Below are positions 32,025 to 41,247 of a DNA stretch of 64,000 bases, one piece after another. Position numbers and translations under genes: made by a program. Each line of letters begins with the position of its first letter. Positions within the stretch are counted from its first letter, which is position 1. Location of the stretch: positions 33,045 to 97,044 of the forward strand of contig NZ_FUZE01000018.1 of assembly GCF_900168205.1 (NCBI RefSeq). The letters run 5' to 3'. The stretch is from Chryseobacterium balustinum (GTDB lineage Bacteria; Bacteroidota; Bacteroidia; Flavobacteriales; Weeksellaceae). The notes under the pieces were generated by a model. The model was not told the DNA's origin. It worked only from the letters and a program-made list of their open reading frames with translations, and ran no database searches.

Positions 32025-32540
32025 ATGAAACAGCTGTTGACTTTTATGATGTTGAGTATTTTCACTTTGGGATGTGCACAAAAAACACCTGAAGTACAGA
32101 AAACTCAATTTTCAAAAGAAGCATTAAATCAGAAACTGGAAGATGAAAATGGAAAAAACATCAGCGTTCAGGAAATATTAAATCAACATAAAGGAAAAGT
32201 TTTGGTCATTGATTTCTGGGCCGGTTGGTGCAGAGATTGCCTTCAAGCCTTACCAAAAGCCGAAGAATTAGAGAAAAAAAATCCGAACATTGATTTTGTT
32301 TTCTTTTCATTAGAAAGGTCAAAGGAGAAATTCGATAGCAGTCTTGAAAGATTTAATATGAAGGAAAAAGAGAACTATTGGTTTGCTTCAGGCTGGAAAA
32401 ATGATTTCAACAATTACATTGACTTGAACTGGATTCCGAGATATATGGTGATTGACCAAAAATCTAACATCGCAAAATATTATGCAATCTCTCCGGAAGA
32501 CCCTGAAATTCAGAAGACCATAGATAAACTTTTGAAATAA
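32025..32540 (+). CDS. TlpA-like thioredoxin lipoprotein
   Basis: The 171-residue product has a lipobox (FTLGCAQ, lipid Cys17) and a thioredoxin fold with the active site WCRDC (Cys69 and Cys72) in DFWAGWCRDCLQALPKAE, then WIPRYMVIDQ with the cis-proline. TlpA/ResA-type proteins reduce periplasmic disulphides. It stands alone before dinB. A TAGATTTG box at 31998-32005 may be its -7 element. Confidence 0.88.
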   Translation: MKQLLTFMMLSIFTLGCAQKTPEVQKTQFSKEALNQKLEDENGKNISVQEILNQHKGKVLVIDFWAGWCRDCLQALPKAEELEKKNPNIDFVFFSLERSKEKFDSSLERFNMKEKENYWFASGWKNDFNNYIDLNWIPRYMVIDQKSNIAKYYAISPEDPEIQKTIDKLLK

Positions 32541-32621
32541 TATTGAGATAAAGTTTAGGTTAGTCCTGAATCTTAAACTTCGAATATTAATAAAAAACCA
32601 TAGAATCCATATCTTTGTGAT

Positions 32622-33716
32622 ATGGATTTTTCTTTTCCACTCCGCAAAATAATTCATGTTGATATGGATGCATTCTATGCTTCTGTGGAACAGTATGATA
32701 ATCCTGAATTACGTGGAAAAGCCATTGCAGTGGGCGGTGGTCATCGTGGGGTTGTTTCAGCGGCGAGTTATGAAGCAAGAAAATTTGGAGTACGTTCTGC
32801 GATGCCCAGTAAAACTGCGAAAGAAAAATGTCCGCATTTGATTTTTGTTCCGCCAAGATTTTCTCGGTACAAAGAAATTTCAAGAAAAATCCGGGAAATT
32901 TTCCACGAATATACCGATTTGGTAGAACCGCTTTCTTTGGATGAAGCCTACCTCGATGTTACCGAAAATAAAAAAGGAATTGAGTCTGCCAATCAAATTG
33001 CCAAAGAAATCCGTCAGAAAATATTTGAGCAAACAGGTTTAACGGCTTCTGCTGGAATTTCAATTAATAAATTTTTAGCTAAAGTTGCTTCAGATATTAA
33101 TAAACCGAATGGTCAGAAAACCATCCACCCTGAAAAAATAGAAAAATTTCTGGAAGAATTGCCTGTTGAAAAATTTTACGGTGTTGGAAAAGTTACCGCC
33201 AACAAAATGTTTAGTCTCGCAATTTATAAAGGAAAAGATTTAAAAAACAGATCTCTTGAAGATTTAACGAGGCTTTTCGGAAAATCTGGGAAATATTATT
33301 ACAATGTTGTTCGTGGAATTCATCACTCGGAAGTAAAACCCAACCGCATACAGAAAAGTGTTGCTGTGGAACGTACGTTCTTCGAAGATCTTTTTGACGA
33401 ACAGCAAATCAACGAGAAATTAGAAAACTTAAGCCAGGAGCTTCATCAGCGTTTACAGAAACATCAAATTCTCGGAAGATCTTTAACTCTGAAAATAAAA
33501 TACAAAGATTTTTCACTGTTTACACGAAGTTTTACCAAGGAAGAATATTTCACATCGCCCGAACAGTATTTTGCAACCTCAAAAAAACTTTGGGAGCTCC
33601 GCCCTTTTGATAAAGCGGTACGATTATTGGGACTATCATTGTCACACCTCAACACCGAAGAAAAAAAGCAGATCTCAGTTCAGCTTAAAATTCCGTTTGA
33701 GGATTTTGAAAATTGA
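32622..33716 (+). CDS. dinB: DNA polymerase IV
   Basis: The 364-residue Y-family polymerase opens with HVDMDAFYASVEQ and has YxxxxR-type RKFGVRSAMPS, the catalytic SLDEAYLDVT, AGISINKFLAKVASDINKPN and the KFYGVGK helix-hairpin-helix, with the little-finger domain after it. It carries out error-prone bypass synthesis. TATCTTTG at 32610-32617 lies 4 nt before the ATG and would imply a leaderless message. It overlaps the broader amylase frame, but not the amylase start I prefer. Confidence 0.95.
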   Translation: MDFSFPLRKIIHVDMDAFYASVEQYDNPELRGKAIAVGGGHRGVVSAASYEARKFGVRSAMPSKTAKEKCPHLIFVPPRFSRYKEISRKIREIFHEYTDLVEPLSLDEAYLDVTENKKGIESANQIAKEIRQKIFEQTGLTASAGISINKFLAKVASDINKPNGQKTIHPEKIEKFLEELPVEKFYGVGKVTANKMFSLAIYKGKDLKNRSLEDLTRLFGKSGKYYYNVVRGIHHSEVKPNRIQKSVAVERTFFEDLFDEQQINEKLENLSQELHQRLQKHQILGRSLTLKIKYKDFSLFTRSFTKEEYFTSPEQYFATSKKLWELRPFDKAVRLLGLSLSHLNTEEKKQISVQLKIPFEDFEN

Positions 33717-33757
33717 AAAATCGATTTTCAATAAATAATTTCACAAATACAATAACT

Positions 33758-35230
33758 ATGAACCAAACCATGATTCAGTTTTTCCACTGGTACTCAGAAG
33801 GAAAAGGAAAACTATGGAAGCATGCCGAAAAACAGGCAGATTATTTATCTCAACTCGGCATTACATCAGTATGGTTTCCGCCAGCTTACAAAGGAGCAAA
33901 CGCTGAACATTCTGTGGGATACGATGCTTATGACCTTTTTGATCTTGGAGAATTTGACCAAAAAAATGCAACGGCAACAAAATATGGGACTAAAAACGAT
34001 TATAAAAAAGCGATTAAAAGTTTAAAAAAGAAAAATATTCAGGTTATTGTAGATGTTGTTTTAGGTCACAAAGCAGGTGGGGATGAATTAGAAAAATTTA
34101 AAGTTGTAAAAGTTGATGAAAATAACCGTGAAAAAGTTATTTCTTCAGAAATTGAAATAGAATCTTATACAAAATTTACTTTTCCAGGACGAGGAAAAAA
34201 ATATTCAGATTTTGAATGGAATTTTACTTGCTTCAGTGGTGTAGATTATGCAGAAGGGAAAGATTCACACATTTATAAAATCAAATCTGAATATGGTGAT
34301 GACTGGGAAGAAATGATTGATGATGAAAAAGGAAACTATGATTATTTGATGTTCAACGATATCGAACATAGAAATCCTCATGTGCGTGAAGAACTGAATA
34401 AATGGGCAAAATGGTATTTTGATGAAACAGATTTTGATGGAGTAAGACTAGACGCTTTAAAGCATATTTCTTTTGATTTTTATAAAGAATGGTTAACGAT
34501 GCTGCGTTCCAATTCCGGAAAAAATATTTTTGCAGTGGGTGAATATTGGGCTCCCGGGCAACTTAATTTATTACAGAAATATATAGACGCAACAGAAGGT
34601 TGTATGAGCCTTTTCGACAGCTCGCTTCAAAATAACTTTCACAACGCATCGAAAGAAGGAGATTCTTATGATCTGCGAAATATTTTTGCTTATACCTTAA
34701 CAGAGGCTGATCCTATGCATTCTGTAAGTCTGGTTGATAATCACGATACTCAACCATTGCAAGATCTTGAAGCCCCAGTGGAAGCATGGTTTAAACCTCT
34801 TGCCTATGCGCTTATTTTATTGAGAGAAAAAGGGTACCCTTGTGTTTTTTATCCTGATTTGTTTGGAGCTCATTATAAAGATAACGACCGCGAAGGAAAC
34901 GAACAGGAAATATTTTTGGATAAAGTAGACGGTATTGAAGAGCTTCTAAAAGCAAGAAAAGAAAATGCATATGGAAATCAAAGAGATTATTTTGAAGATG
35001 CCAATTGCTTAGGCTGGATTCGGGAAGGTGATGAAGAGCATCAAGGTTTTGCCGTTGTTCTGAGTAATAAAGATTCTTATGAAAAACCTATGGAAATGGG
35101 TGAAAAATATATCGGAAAAACTTTTTATGACGCATTGGGAAGATCTCAGGAAAAAGTAGAAATACGAGAAGACGGGTGGGGAGATTTCCCTGTTCCTGCC
35201 GGAAATGTAAGTGTATGGATTCCGGAATAA
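33758..35230 (+). CDS. cytosolic alpha-amylase, GH13
   Basis: From ATG at 33758 the product has 490 residues, opening MNQTMIQFFHWYSEGKGKLW; a start at 33713 would overlap dinB and add an unrelated tail. The GH13 motifs are all visible: VDVVLGHKAG, GVRLDALKHI (nucleophile Asp), GEYWAPG (acid/base Glu) and SLVDNHDTQ. Without a signal peptide it resembles the cytosolic AmyA/GH13_5 enzymes which break down glycogen or maltodextrins. No other glycan genes lie beside it. Confidence 0.92.
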   Translation: MNQTMIQFFHWYSEGKGKLWKHAEKQADYLSQLGITSVWFPPAYKGANAEHSVGYDAYDLFDLGEFDQKNATATKYGTKNDYKKAIKSLKKKNIQVIVDVVLGHKAGGDELEKFKVVKVDENNREKVISSEIEIESYTKFTFPGRGKKYSDFEWNFTCFSGVDYAEGKDSHIYKIKSEYGDDWEEMIDDEKGNYDYLMFNDIEHRNPHVREELNKWAKWYFDETDFDGVRLDALKHISFDFYKEWLTMLRSNSGKNIFAVGEYWAPGQLNLLQKYIDATEGCMSLFDSSLQNNFHNASKEGDSYDLRNIFAYTLTEADPMHSVSLVDNHDTQPLQDLEAPVEAWFKPLAYALILLREKGYPCVFYPDLFGAHYKDNDREGNEQEIFLDKVDGIEELLKARKENAYGNQRDYFEDANCLGWIREGDEEHQGFAVVLSNKDSYEKPMEMGEKYIGKTFYDALGRSQEKVEIREDGWGDFPVPAGNVSVWIPE

Positions 35231-35261
35231 TTTAATAAAATAGGACTTAATTTTAGATAAA

Positions 35262-35300
35262 ACAAAAAATCCAGCCTTTTACAAGACTGGATTTCGTTTT
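35262..35300. terminator. terminator between amylase and the S9 peptidase
   Basis: AAAATCCAG and CTGGATTT pair around CCTTTTACAAGA, followed by CGTTTTATT. Its place between two convergent genes fits a shared terminator. Confidence 0.65.
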
Positions 35301-35301
35301 A

Positions 35302-37443
35302 TTATTTCTTTAAATACAAATCAAAATAATCGGTCACTTTCTGCATCAAATGTACTCTGTCTTTCCCAACCACATTATGCGGATGTCCCGGATAAACAAA
35401 ATAATCCATCTGAACACCGTGATCCACTGCAGACTTGATAAATTTCATCGAATGTTGCCAAACGACCACATCGTCTTGTGCCCCATGAATCATCAATAAT
35501 TTGCCTTGTAAGTTCTGAACTTTATCCAATAGATTCGAAGTTGCATAACCTTGAGGATTTTCCTGTGGAGTATCCATATATCTTTCGCCGTACATGATTT
35601 CGTACATGCTCCAGTCGATTACCGGACCACCTGCAACACCAACTTTGAAAACATCAGGCTTGCGAAGCATAAAACTCGTTGTCATAAATCCACCAAAACT
35701 CCATCCGTGAATTCCCATTCTTTCGGAATCTACATAAGGAAGTGATTTCAGATAATTAACGCCTTTCATTTGATCTTCCATCTCTGTTGTTCCTAAGTTT
35801 CTAAATACAGCCTGCTCAAATTTAAGCCCACGGTTTGAAGAACCCCTTCCATCCATTGTGAAAATAACATATCCGTTTTGTGCCATATACTCATACCAAA
35901 GATTTCCTGAAGCAGGGAAAGTATTGGTTACAAGCTGTAAATGCGGACCGTTGTACAAGTAAACAATAGCAGGATATTTTTTATTCGGGTCGAAGTTGGT
36001 TGGAAGAATAACTTTTCCATACAAAATCGTTCCGTCATCAGCTTTCAGATTAATATTTTTAATTTCCGGACGATCATAGTTTTTCAATGGGTTGTCCGAT
36101 TTCAAAAGATTAGTCGCTTTTAACGTCGTTGTGTTAAGAATATCTGCAACTCTAGGTGTCATTGCATTGCTGTAAGTATCATATAAATAATTCCCGTCGC
36201 TGCTCAAAACTCCTGAATGTACTCCTTCTGCGTTGTCCATTCTCTGGGTTTTGAACGTATTCCAGTTGATTCTATACAGATGTTTTTCGGTAGGATTATC
36301 TTGGGTAGAAACATAATATATTTCTTTTTTCTTTTCATTAAACCCTAAAATATCGGCAACCAACCAATCACCTTTTGTAATTTGAGCAATAAGTCCTTTT
36401 TCTAAACTGTAATGAAACAAATGATTATAACCCGTTCTCTGACTTTGCCAGATGAAATCTGTATTTGAATTCGGGAAAAACGTCAACGGATGCTGCGGTT
36501 CTACATATTTATCACTGGTTTCTTCAAATAATGTATTGATGAAATTTCCTGTAACAGCGTCATATTTATTCATTTTTAAATGATTCTGACCTCTGTTTAA
36601 AACCCCAACGAAAATAAATTTAGAATCAGGGCTCCAGGTAACTGCTGTTAAATACTGGTCTTTTTCACCTTCTACTTTAAGAAAAGTGGTAGACTGGTTT
36701 TTAATATTATAAACTCCCAATGTCACTTCATGAGAAGTTTTTCCAGCCATCGGATATTTTATATTGGTATTTACTGCAGGAGTTACAGACCAGTCAATCA
36801 CAGGGTAATCTGCAACCATGGTCTGATCCATTCTGTAAAACGCTACATTTTCAGAATTGGGAGACGGAAAAATTCCTGTGTCAATTCCAAATTCGTTTCT
36901 GTGAACATTAGAAGCTCCGTTCAGAATATTTTCGTTAGAATCATTCGTTATCGCAACTTCTTTTCCGTTTTTATTGATGAATAAATTATTGTTTTTAGTA
37001 TAAACTAAAGTCTGATTATCAGCAAGCGTTTTTACATTGGCAGGATTATCTCCTAAGGTCGCCGAACGTTTTACCTTCCAATCATTACCAGACTTCTCTA
37101 CCCAATACATTTGATTATTAGCGGTAAAATAAGCTTCAGAATTGGTGACAAACTTTACAGGAGGAAGCCCTTTCAGTTTTTTATCTGTAAAATTTTTATT
37201 TACTTGGGTCAAAGAGATCAAAGTATCCTGCTTATTCGTCTTCATATCCGTAGTCAAATATCCGCCTTTTACCGCCTGGATATAAGATTTGCTGTCGCTT
37301 GACCATGAGAACTGCGAGATATTTTTTACCGCAAGATTAGTTCTCATGCCATTCACAGCTTCCGCCATGGTAAATTTTTGGGTTTGAGAAAAAGCCGTTC
37401 CACCCAAAACAACCATTAATAAAGAAAATTTATATAATTTCAT
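35302..37443 (-). CDS. S9 family peptidase, dipeptidyl-peptidase IV-like
   Basis: The 713-residue product has a signal peptide (MKLYKFSLLMVVLGGTAFSQ), an eight-blade propeller domain up to about residue 450 (YSLEKGLIAQITKGDWLVAD and related blades), and an alpha/beta hydrolase end with the nucleophile motif GWSFGGF, the acidic residue in HGAQDDVVV and the catalytic His in PGHPHNVVG. It includes the FHRNEFGIDT-like Glu segment NEFGIDTGIFPS near the active site. DPP IV enzymes release X-Pro dipeptides in the periplasm. Confidence 0.92.
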   Translation of the reverse strand: MKLYKFSLLMVVLGGTAFSQTQKFTMAEAVNGMRTNLAVKNISQFSWSSDSKSYIQAVKGGYLTTDMKTNKQDTLISLTQVNKNFTDKKLKGLPPVKFVTNSEAYFTANNQMYWVEKSGNDWKVKRSATLGDNPANVKTLADNQTLVYTKNNNLFINKNGKEVAITNDSNENILNGASNVHRNEFGIDTGIFPSPNSENVAFYRMDQTMVADYPVIDWSVTPAVNTNIKYPMAGKTSHEVTLGVYNIKNQSTTFLKVEGEKDQYLTAVTWSPDSKFIFVGVLNRGQNHLKMNKYDAVTGNFINTLFEETSDKYVEPQHPLTFFPNSNTDFIWQSQRTGYNHLFHYSLEKGLIAQITKGDWLVADILGFNEKKKEIYYVSTQDNPTEKHLYRINWNTFKTQRMDNAEGVHSGVLSSDGNYLYDTYSNAMTPRVADILNTTTLKATNLLKSDNPLKNYDRPEIKNINLKADDGTILYGKVILPTNFDPNKKYPAIVYLYNGPHLQLVTNTFPASGNLWYEYMAQNGYVIFTMDGRGSSNRGLKFEQAVFRNLGTTEMEDQMKGVNYLKSLPYVDSERMGIHGWSFGGFMTTSFMLRKPDVFKVGVAGGPVIDWSMYEIMYGERYMDTPQENPQGYATSNLLDKVQNLQGKLLMIHGAQDDVVVWQHSMKFIKSAVDHGVQMDYFVYPGHPHNVVGKDRVHLMQKVTDYFDLYLKK

Positions 37444-37638
37444 TGTATAAAATTGAATCCGTCAAAAATAAGAAATAAAAACCACCCGTTAAGAAATGTT
37501 AAAATAAAAAGATTATGAAAATGTATTTTAAACTTTAAAAAGGATTATATATCATAATTTGAAAAGTTCCTGAATAATATCATTTTACCGTTCTCAATCC
37601 ACAAATTGTTATCTTTGTAAAAAATTTAAAACAAAAAT

Positions 37639-38349
37639 ATGAGCGTACACATCAGTGCAAAAAAGGGAGAGATTGCCAAAGTTGTTTTGCAACCGGGAGA
37701 TCCGCTTCGTGCAAAATATATCGCAGAAAATTTTCTTGAAAACGCAAGATTGGTAAGTCAAACGAGAGGTATTTTTTATTACACAGGAACTTACAAAGGG
37801 AAAGAAATCTCTGTGGGAGCAAGTGGAATGGGGTTTCCAAGTATTGGAATTTATTCTTTTGAGTTGTATACAGAATATGAAGTTGATACGATCATCAGAA
37901 TCGGAACTTGTGGCGGATATTCGAATGATGTGAAATTATTCGACATTTTAAATGTAGAAAATGCAGCCAGCGAAAGTACGTACGCAAAATATGCATGGGG
38001 ATTTGAAGAAGAGATTTTTTCTCACCAGGGAAATATTTTTGACATCATCAACGAAACGGCTGAAGAATTAGGATTAAAAGCTAAAGCTACCAACATTCAC
38101 AGCAGTGATATTTTTTACAGAAAAGATCCTGCAACTCCTGCAATTGCTACAAAATACAATTGTCCTGCAGTAGAAATGGAAGCGTTCGGATTGTTTGCCA
38201 ATGCAAAACATTTAGGTAAAAATGCAGCGACCATTCTTACGGTTTCAGATATTATCCCAACCCAAGAATTTATTTCGGCTGACGAAAGAGAAAAAGCTTT
38301 GAAACCAATGATCGAATTGGCTTTGGAAGCTGCCTTGAAAGTGATTTAA
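37639..38349 (+). CDS. deoD: purine-nucleoside phosphorylase, DeoD type
   Basis: The 236-residue product follows the DeoD pattern: MSVHISAKKGEIAKVVLQPG, GDPLRAKYIAENFLE, GTYKGKEISVGASGMG, IIRIGTCGGY, and VEMEAFGLFA with the ribose-binding Glu, then SDIIPTQ. It phosphorolyses purine nucleosides in salvage. The hexameric NP-I family also includes uridine phosphorylases, but the N-terminal motif is typical of DeoD. TATCTTTG at 37610-37617 may be the -7 box. Confidence 0.9.
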   Translation: MSVHISAKKGEIAKVVLQPGDPLRAKYIAENFLENARLVSQTRGIFYYTGTYKGKEISVGASGMGFPSIGIYSFELYTEYEVDTIIRIGTCGGYSNDVKLFDILNVENAASESTYAKYAWGFEEEIFSHQGNIFDIINETAEELGLKAKATNIHSSDIFYRKDPATPAIATKYNCPAVEMEAFGLFANAKHLGKNAATILTVSDIIPTQEFISADEREKALKPMIELALEAALKVI

Positions 38350-38369
38350 TAAAAATCAATTGATAAATA

Positions 38370-38403
38370 AAAAGAGCTTTACTTTGTGAGTAGAGCTCTT
38401 TTT
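38370..38403. terminator. terminator between deoD and the TatD gene
   Basis: AAAGAGCTTTACT and AGTAGAGCTCTTTTTT pair with one mismatch. It is placed between convergent genes and abuts the stop codon of the TatD gene. Confidence 0.75.
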
Positions 38404-39188
38404 TATATTCTGAAAAATTTTTTGGCGACTTCTGTCGTTTCATCAGCAACTTCGGAAATACTTATTTTTTTGAGATGTGCGATTGTCTGTGCTACATAAG
38501 GTAAAAATGATGGTTCGTTTCTGCGGTTTTGCATTCTCGGCATATTTTTCGGAAGCATAAAAGGTGCATCGGTTTCAATCATCATTCTGTCGAGTGGAAC
38601 ATATTTGATGACTTCTTCCAAATGTTTAAATCTGTTCGCATCACTTATGGCTCCGGTAAATCCTAAATAAAATCCTTTATCCAGATAAGTTTTCGCTTCT
38701 TCTAAAGTTCCTGTAAAACAATGAACAACTGCTTTTGGAAGTTTTGATAAATATTCGTCTGTGATTTCGTTAAATCTTTTGAAAGCTGCTCTTTCATGGA
38801 GAAAAAGAGGTTTATTAATTTCAATTGATAATTCTAGTTGAGCGCGATAACATTTTTCCTGAATTGGTCTTGGTGAAAAATCTCTGTCAAAATCCAGCCC
38901 GCATTCCCCTACGGAAACGACATAGTCTTGCTTTAAAAGTTTTTTTAATTCATTAATACTTTCATTGTTGAAAGATTTTGCATCGTGAGGATGAATTCCT
39001 GCTGTAGAAAATAAAATTTCATGATAATCTGCTGCGATTTCTGCTGATTCTTTGCTTCCGCGAACGCTCGTTCCTGTAAGAATCATTTGTTCGACTCCAT
39101 TGTCGAGAGCTCGGTTGATGATTTCTTCTTGCTCATTGTAAAATTGTTTATTGGTCAGATTGATGCCAATATCGATAAATGTGTTCAT
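38403..39188 (-). CDS. TatD family metal-dependent hydrolase
   Basis: The 261-residue product opens MNTFIDIGINLTNKQF and has TAGIHPHDAKSF, GECGLDFDRDFS, FLHERAA (HxxR), VHCFTGT and ETDAPFMLP, which supply the metal ligands of TatD 3'-5' DNA exonucleases and related enzymes. It acts in the cytosol, perhaps in DNA repair or decay. It overlaps the upstream 106-residue gene as ATGA. Confidence 0.92.
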   Translation of the reverse strand: MNTFIDIGINLTNKQFYNEQEEIINRALDNGVEQMILTGTSVRGSKESAEIAADYHEILFSTAGIHPHDAKSFNNESINELKKLLKQDYVVSVGECGLDFDRDFSPRPIQEKCYRAQLELSIEINKPLFLHERAAFKRFNEITDEYLSKLPKAVVHCFTGTLEEAKTYLDKGFYLGFTGAISDANRFKHLEEVIKYVPLDRMMIETDAPFMLPKNMPRMQNRRNEPSFLPYVAQTIAHLKKISISEVADETTEVAKKFFRI

Positions 39189-39505
39189 TTTTTGTTTGTT
39201 TTATTATTTATTAAAAAATATCTTGTTACATATGCTCTTTTGATTGAGTCTCTAAAGGCCTTTTCAGAATAGAAACTTCTGTAATCAGAATGTGTTGAGC
39301 CGTAAGCTTCACTGGTAATTTTAACCCAGATTAATTTGTGTCTTTTTCTTCTTTGCTTAAAAATTTTAATGGTTTCACTAAGCTGGTCTTCGATTTCAGA
39401 TTTTTCGGTTCTCCTCCATTTTTTATTGCCATGCTTTTTTAAATAAGGTCCGATTTTACCATATTCGAAGCTTCTGAAAGTTCCTTTATTGTAAATGTTT
39501 TTCAT
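39185..39505 (-). CDS. small basic hypothetical protein coupled to TatD
   Basis: The 106-residue product is strongly basic and opens MKNIYNKGTFRSFEYGKIGP, with KQRRKRHKLIW in the middle. Its stop overlaps the TatD ATG, which favours translation of both from one message. The charge suggests nucleic acid binding, but no domain is recognised. Confidence 0.6.
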   Translation of the reverse strand: MKNIYNKGTFRSFEYGKIGPYLKKHGNKKWRRTEKSEIEDQLSETIKIFKQRRKRHKLIWVKITSEAYGSTHSDYRSFYSEKAFRDSIKRAYVTRYFLINNKTNKK

Positions 39506-39587
39506 CTGTCTTAATTATTTAAAAAAATTGAGTGCTAAAATTTGGTCAAAATTACGCTGATACTACGCAATCTTTTTACGTATCAAA

Positions 39588-40238
39588 TCATTCATTTATA
39601 AAACCTTCCAAAAAACCAATCAAATTTTTTCCGCCGTGGCCCCAGCGAATACCGTGACCGTCTTTTTCTCTTACTTCAAAAACCAATTCGTGTTTGTAAT
39701 GATAGAAAACATTCCACCATGTTTTATGATCTAAAATGAAATTAATTTTCTCCATGACGATTTGTCGTTTCTGCTGATTATTTCCTTTTACTTCGCCCCA
39801 AAATTGGTCTTCCATTCTTCCGACATGCTTTTCCCAAGCTCTTTGTGCAATGGTAATTTCCTGATTGAAAGATTTTTCACAAGCTTCTATCAATAAACTT
39901 TTCAAAGGAGGAATTGCGTTTTCATCACGTAGACTTGCTGAGGTTAGCCTTTGTCCTAAAATATTCAGCCAATGTTCAAAAGGAATTTCTTCTAATTGTT
40001 TTACTTTAACTGTATCTGAATTTTCAGATACTAAAATATGAGTAAATAAATTGAAACTTTCATCACGATCAATTTTAATTTCATCGTTAAAAAATGGAAG
40101 ATTGAAATCTAAAGTTTTGTCTTTAAATTTTTGAATATTAACACTCAAACTTTTGAGATGCTCTTCTGCTAAAATGGGCTGATATTTTTCTTTCCAATCT
40201 TTTAAAAATAATGGAATGTAGTCTTCAAATAAATTCAT
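39588..40238 (-). CDS. conserved hypothetical protein paired with the DUF434 gene
   Basis: The 216-residue product opens MNLFEDYIPLFLKDWKEKYQ and ends HGIRWGHGGKNLIGFLEGFI. There is no signal peptide or membrane segment; it is rich in aromatic residues and charge. It starts 2 nt after the stop of the DUF434 gene, so the two are tightly linked. Function unknown; a GHGG-rich end could bind nucleotide or metal. Confidence 0.7.
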   Translation of the reverse strand: MNLFEDYIPLFLKDWKEKYQPILAEEHLKSLSVNIQKFKDKTLDFNLPFFNDEIKIDRDESFNLFTHILVSENSDTVKVKQLEEIPFEHWLNILGQRLTSASLRDENAIPPLKSLLIEACEKSFNQEITIAQRAWEKHVGRMEDQFWGEVKGNNQQKRQIVMEKINFILDHKTWWNVFYHYKHELVFEVREKDGHGIRWGHGGKNLIGFLEGFINE

Positions 40239-40240
40239 GG

Positions 40241-40954
40241 TTAATACATTTTCACAAGATTAACGGGCAGTTTTTCTTCGTTGATCAAATATTTAACAAG
40301 ATTAAACCAATTTTTAGAATGATCTAAGATCCAGGCATCAGAAGAAACGATTATTTCTGCATTTTCAACTAAAAATCTATCCAGATTAAATTCCAGTTCA
40401 ACATTCCAATCAAAATTATTTTCTTGAGCAAGATCTAAAATTTTTTCTTTGATCCTTCCACTGTTTGAAACAGGTTGATCAAAGATCCAGATCAGTTTTT
40501 GTACCTGAGATCTTTGAAAAAATGTAGCAACCAATTCAATCGCTTTTTGAGTCTGATCGACTCTTTTATAAGTTCCGTGAACGCCGGAAAGATCACGATA
40601 ACAACCATCAACACCTTCAAAAATATAAGCAACAGAAAGTAAACTTTCCAATAAAATTAATACATTAAAGCCATCAAGGTAAATCGTTTTATCTTTTAGA
40701 TCTAAAATTTGAAGTTCTTTATTTTTTCTGTTCTGAATCTGATCTTCAGAAGCCGAAGCTCCACGCAAAGCCTGAATCTGTCGGGTTTTCAATCGGTAAT
40801 GATTACCTACTAATTCGGAGGACGCTTTTTCTGCATAATTTCGACTCAGCAAATATTTCATATCCTGAACGGCTAATTTCAGTTTATCGATCTGCTTTTG
40901 TGAAGAAAATAAGGTATCGTCGCCAGTATTTTTTCCGCGATTTCTATTGTTCAT
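40241..40954 (-). CDS. DUF434 domain protein
   Basis: From ATG at 40954 the product has 237 residues; a start at 40996 would add a hydrophobic tail without support. Visible segments are LLSRNYAEKASSELVGNHYR, LKTRQIQALRGASAS, then YLDGFNVLILLESLLS and PVSNSGRIKEKI. The DUF434 family, with conserved Asp in LDGFN and FDQPVSNSG, looks like a PIN/NYN-type nuclease fold, so an RNA-directed activity is plausible. It is co-transcribed with the 216-residue gene. Confidence 0.75.
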   Translation of the reverse strand: MNNRNRGKNTGDDTLFSSQKQIDKLKLAVQDMKYLLSRNYAEKASSELVGNHYRLKTRQIQALRGASASEDQIQNRKNKELQILDLKDKTIYLDGFNVLILLESLLSVAYIFEGVDGCYRDLSGVHGTYKRVDQTQKAIELVATFFQRSQVQKLIWIFDQPVSNSGRIKEKILDLAQENNFDWNVELEFNLDRFLVENAEIIVSSDAWILDHSKNWFNLVKYLINEEKLPVNLVKMY

Positions 40955-41247
40955 ATTCAAAAATATAATTTTTGGAGCAAATTGTTCTATTTTCATTTAA
41001 AATCACATATTTGCGCAATCGATTACTCAAAATTACATTTTAGAGCCTGTTTTTGGGGAAAATGTTTTTTTCACAACCAAGATTATTTAAGTTTAAAACC
41101 AAACAGCACAAATTCAAAATACTTTTAAAACACTGAAAATAAAGACTTAAGATTAAATTCGCCGCTTCAAATTCACATATTCTTAAAAATTTACTGAGTA
41201 TTACATAAAATTATTACATTTAAAGGTTAACAATTATTAATTTATTA

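Noticed and set aside
33713..33757. Upstream start of the amylase frame overlapping dinB
   Set aside because: The extra 15 residues do not look like GH13 sequence; the ATG at 33758 gives the usual MxxFHWY opening.
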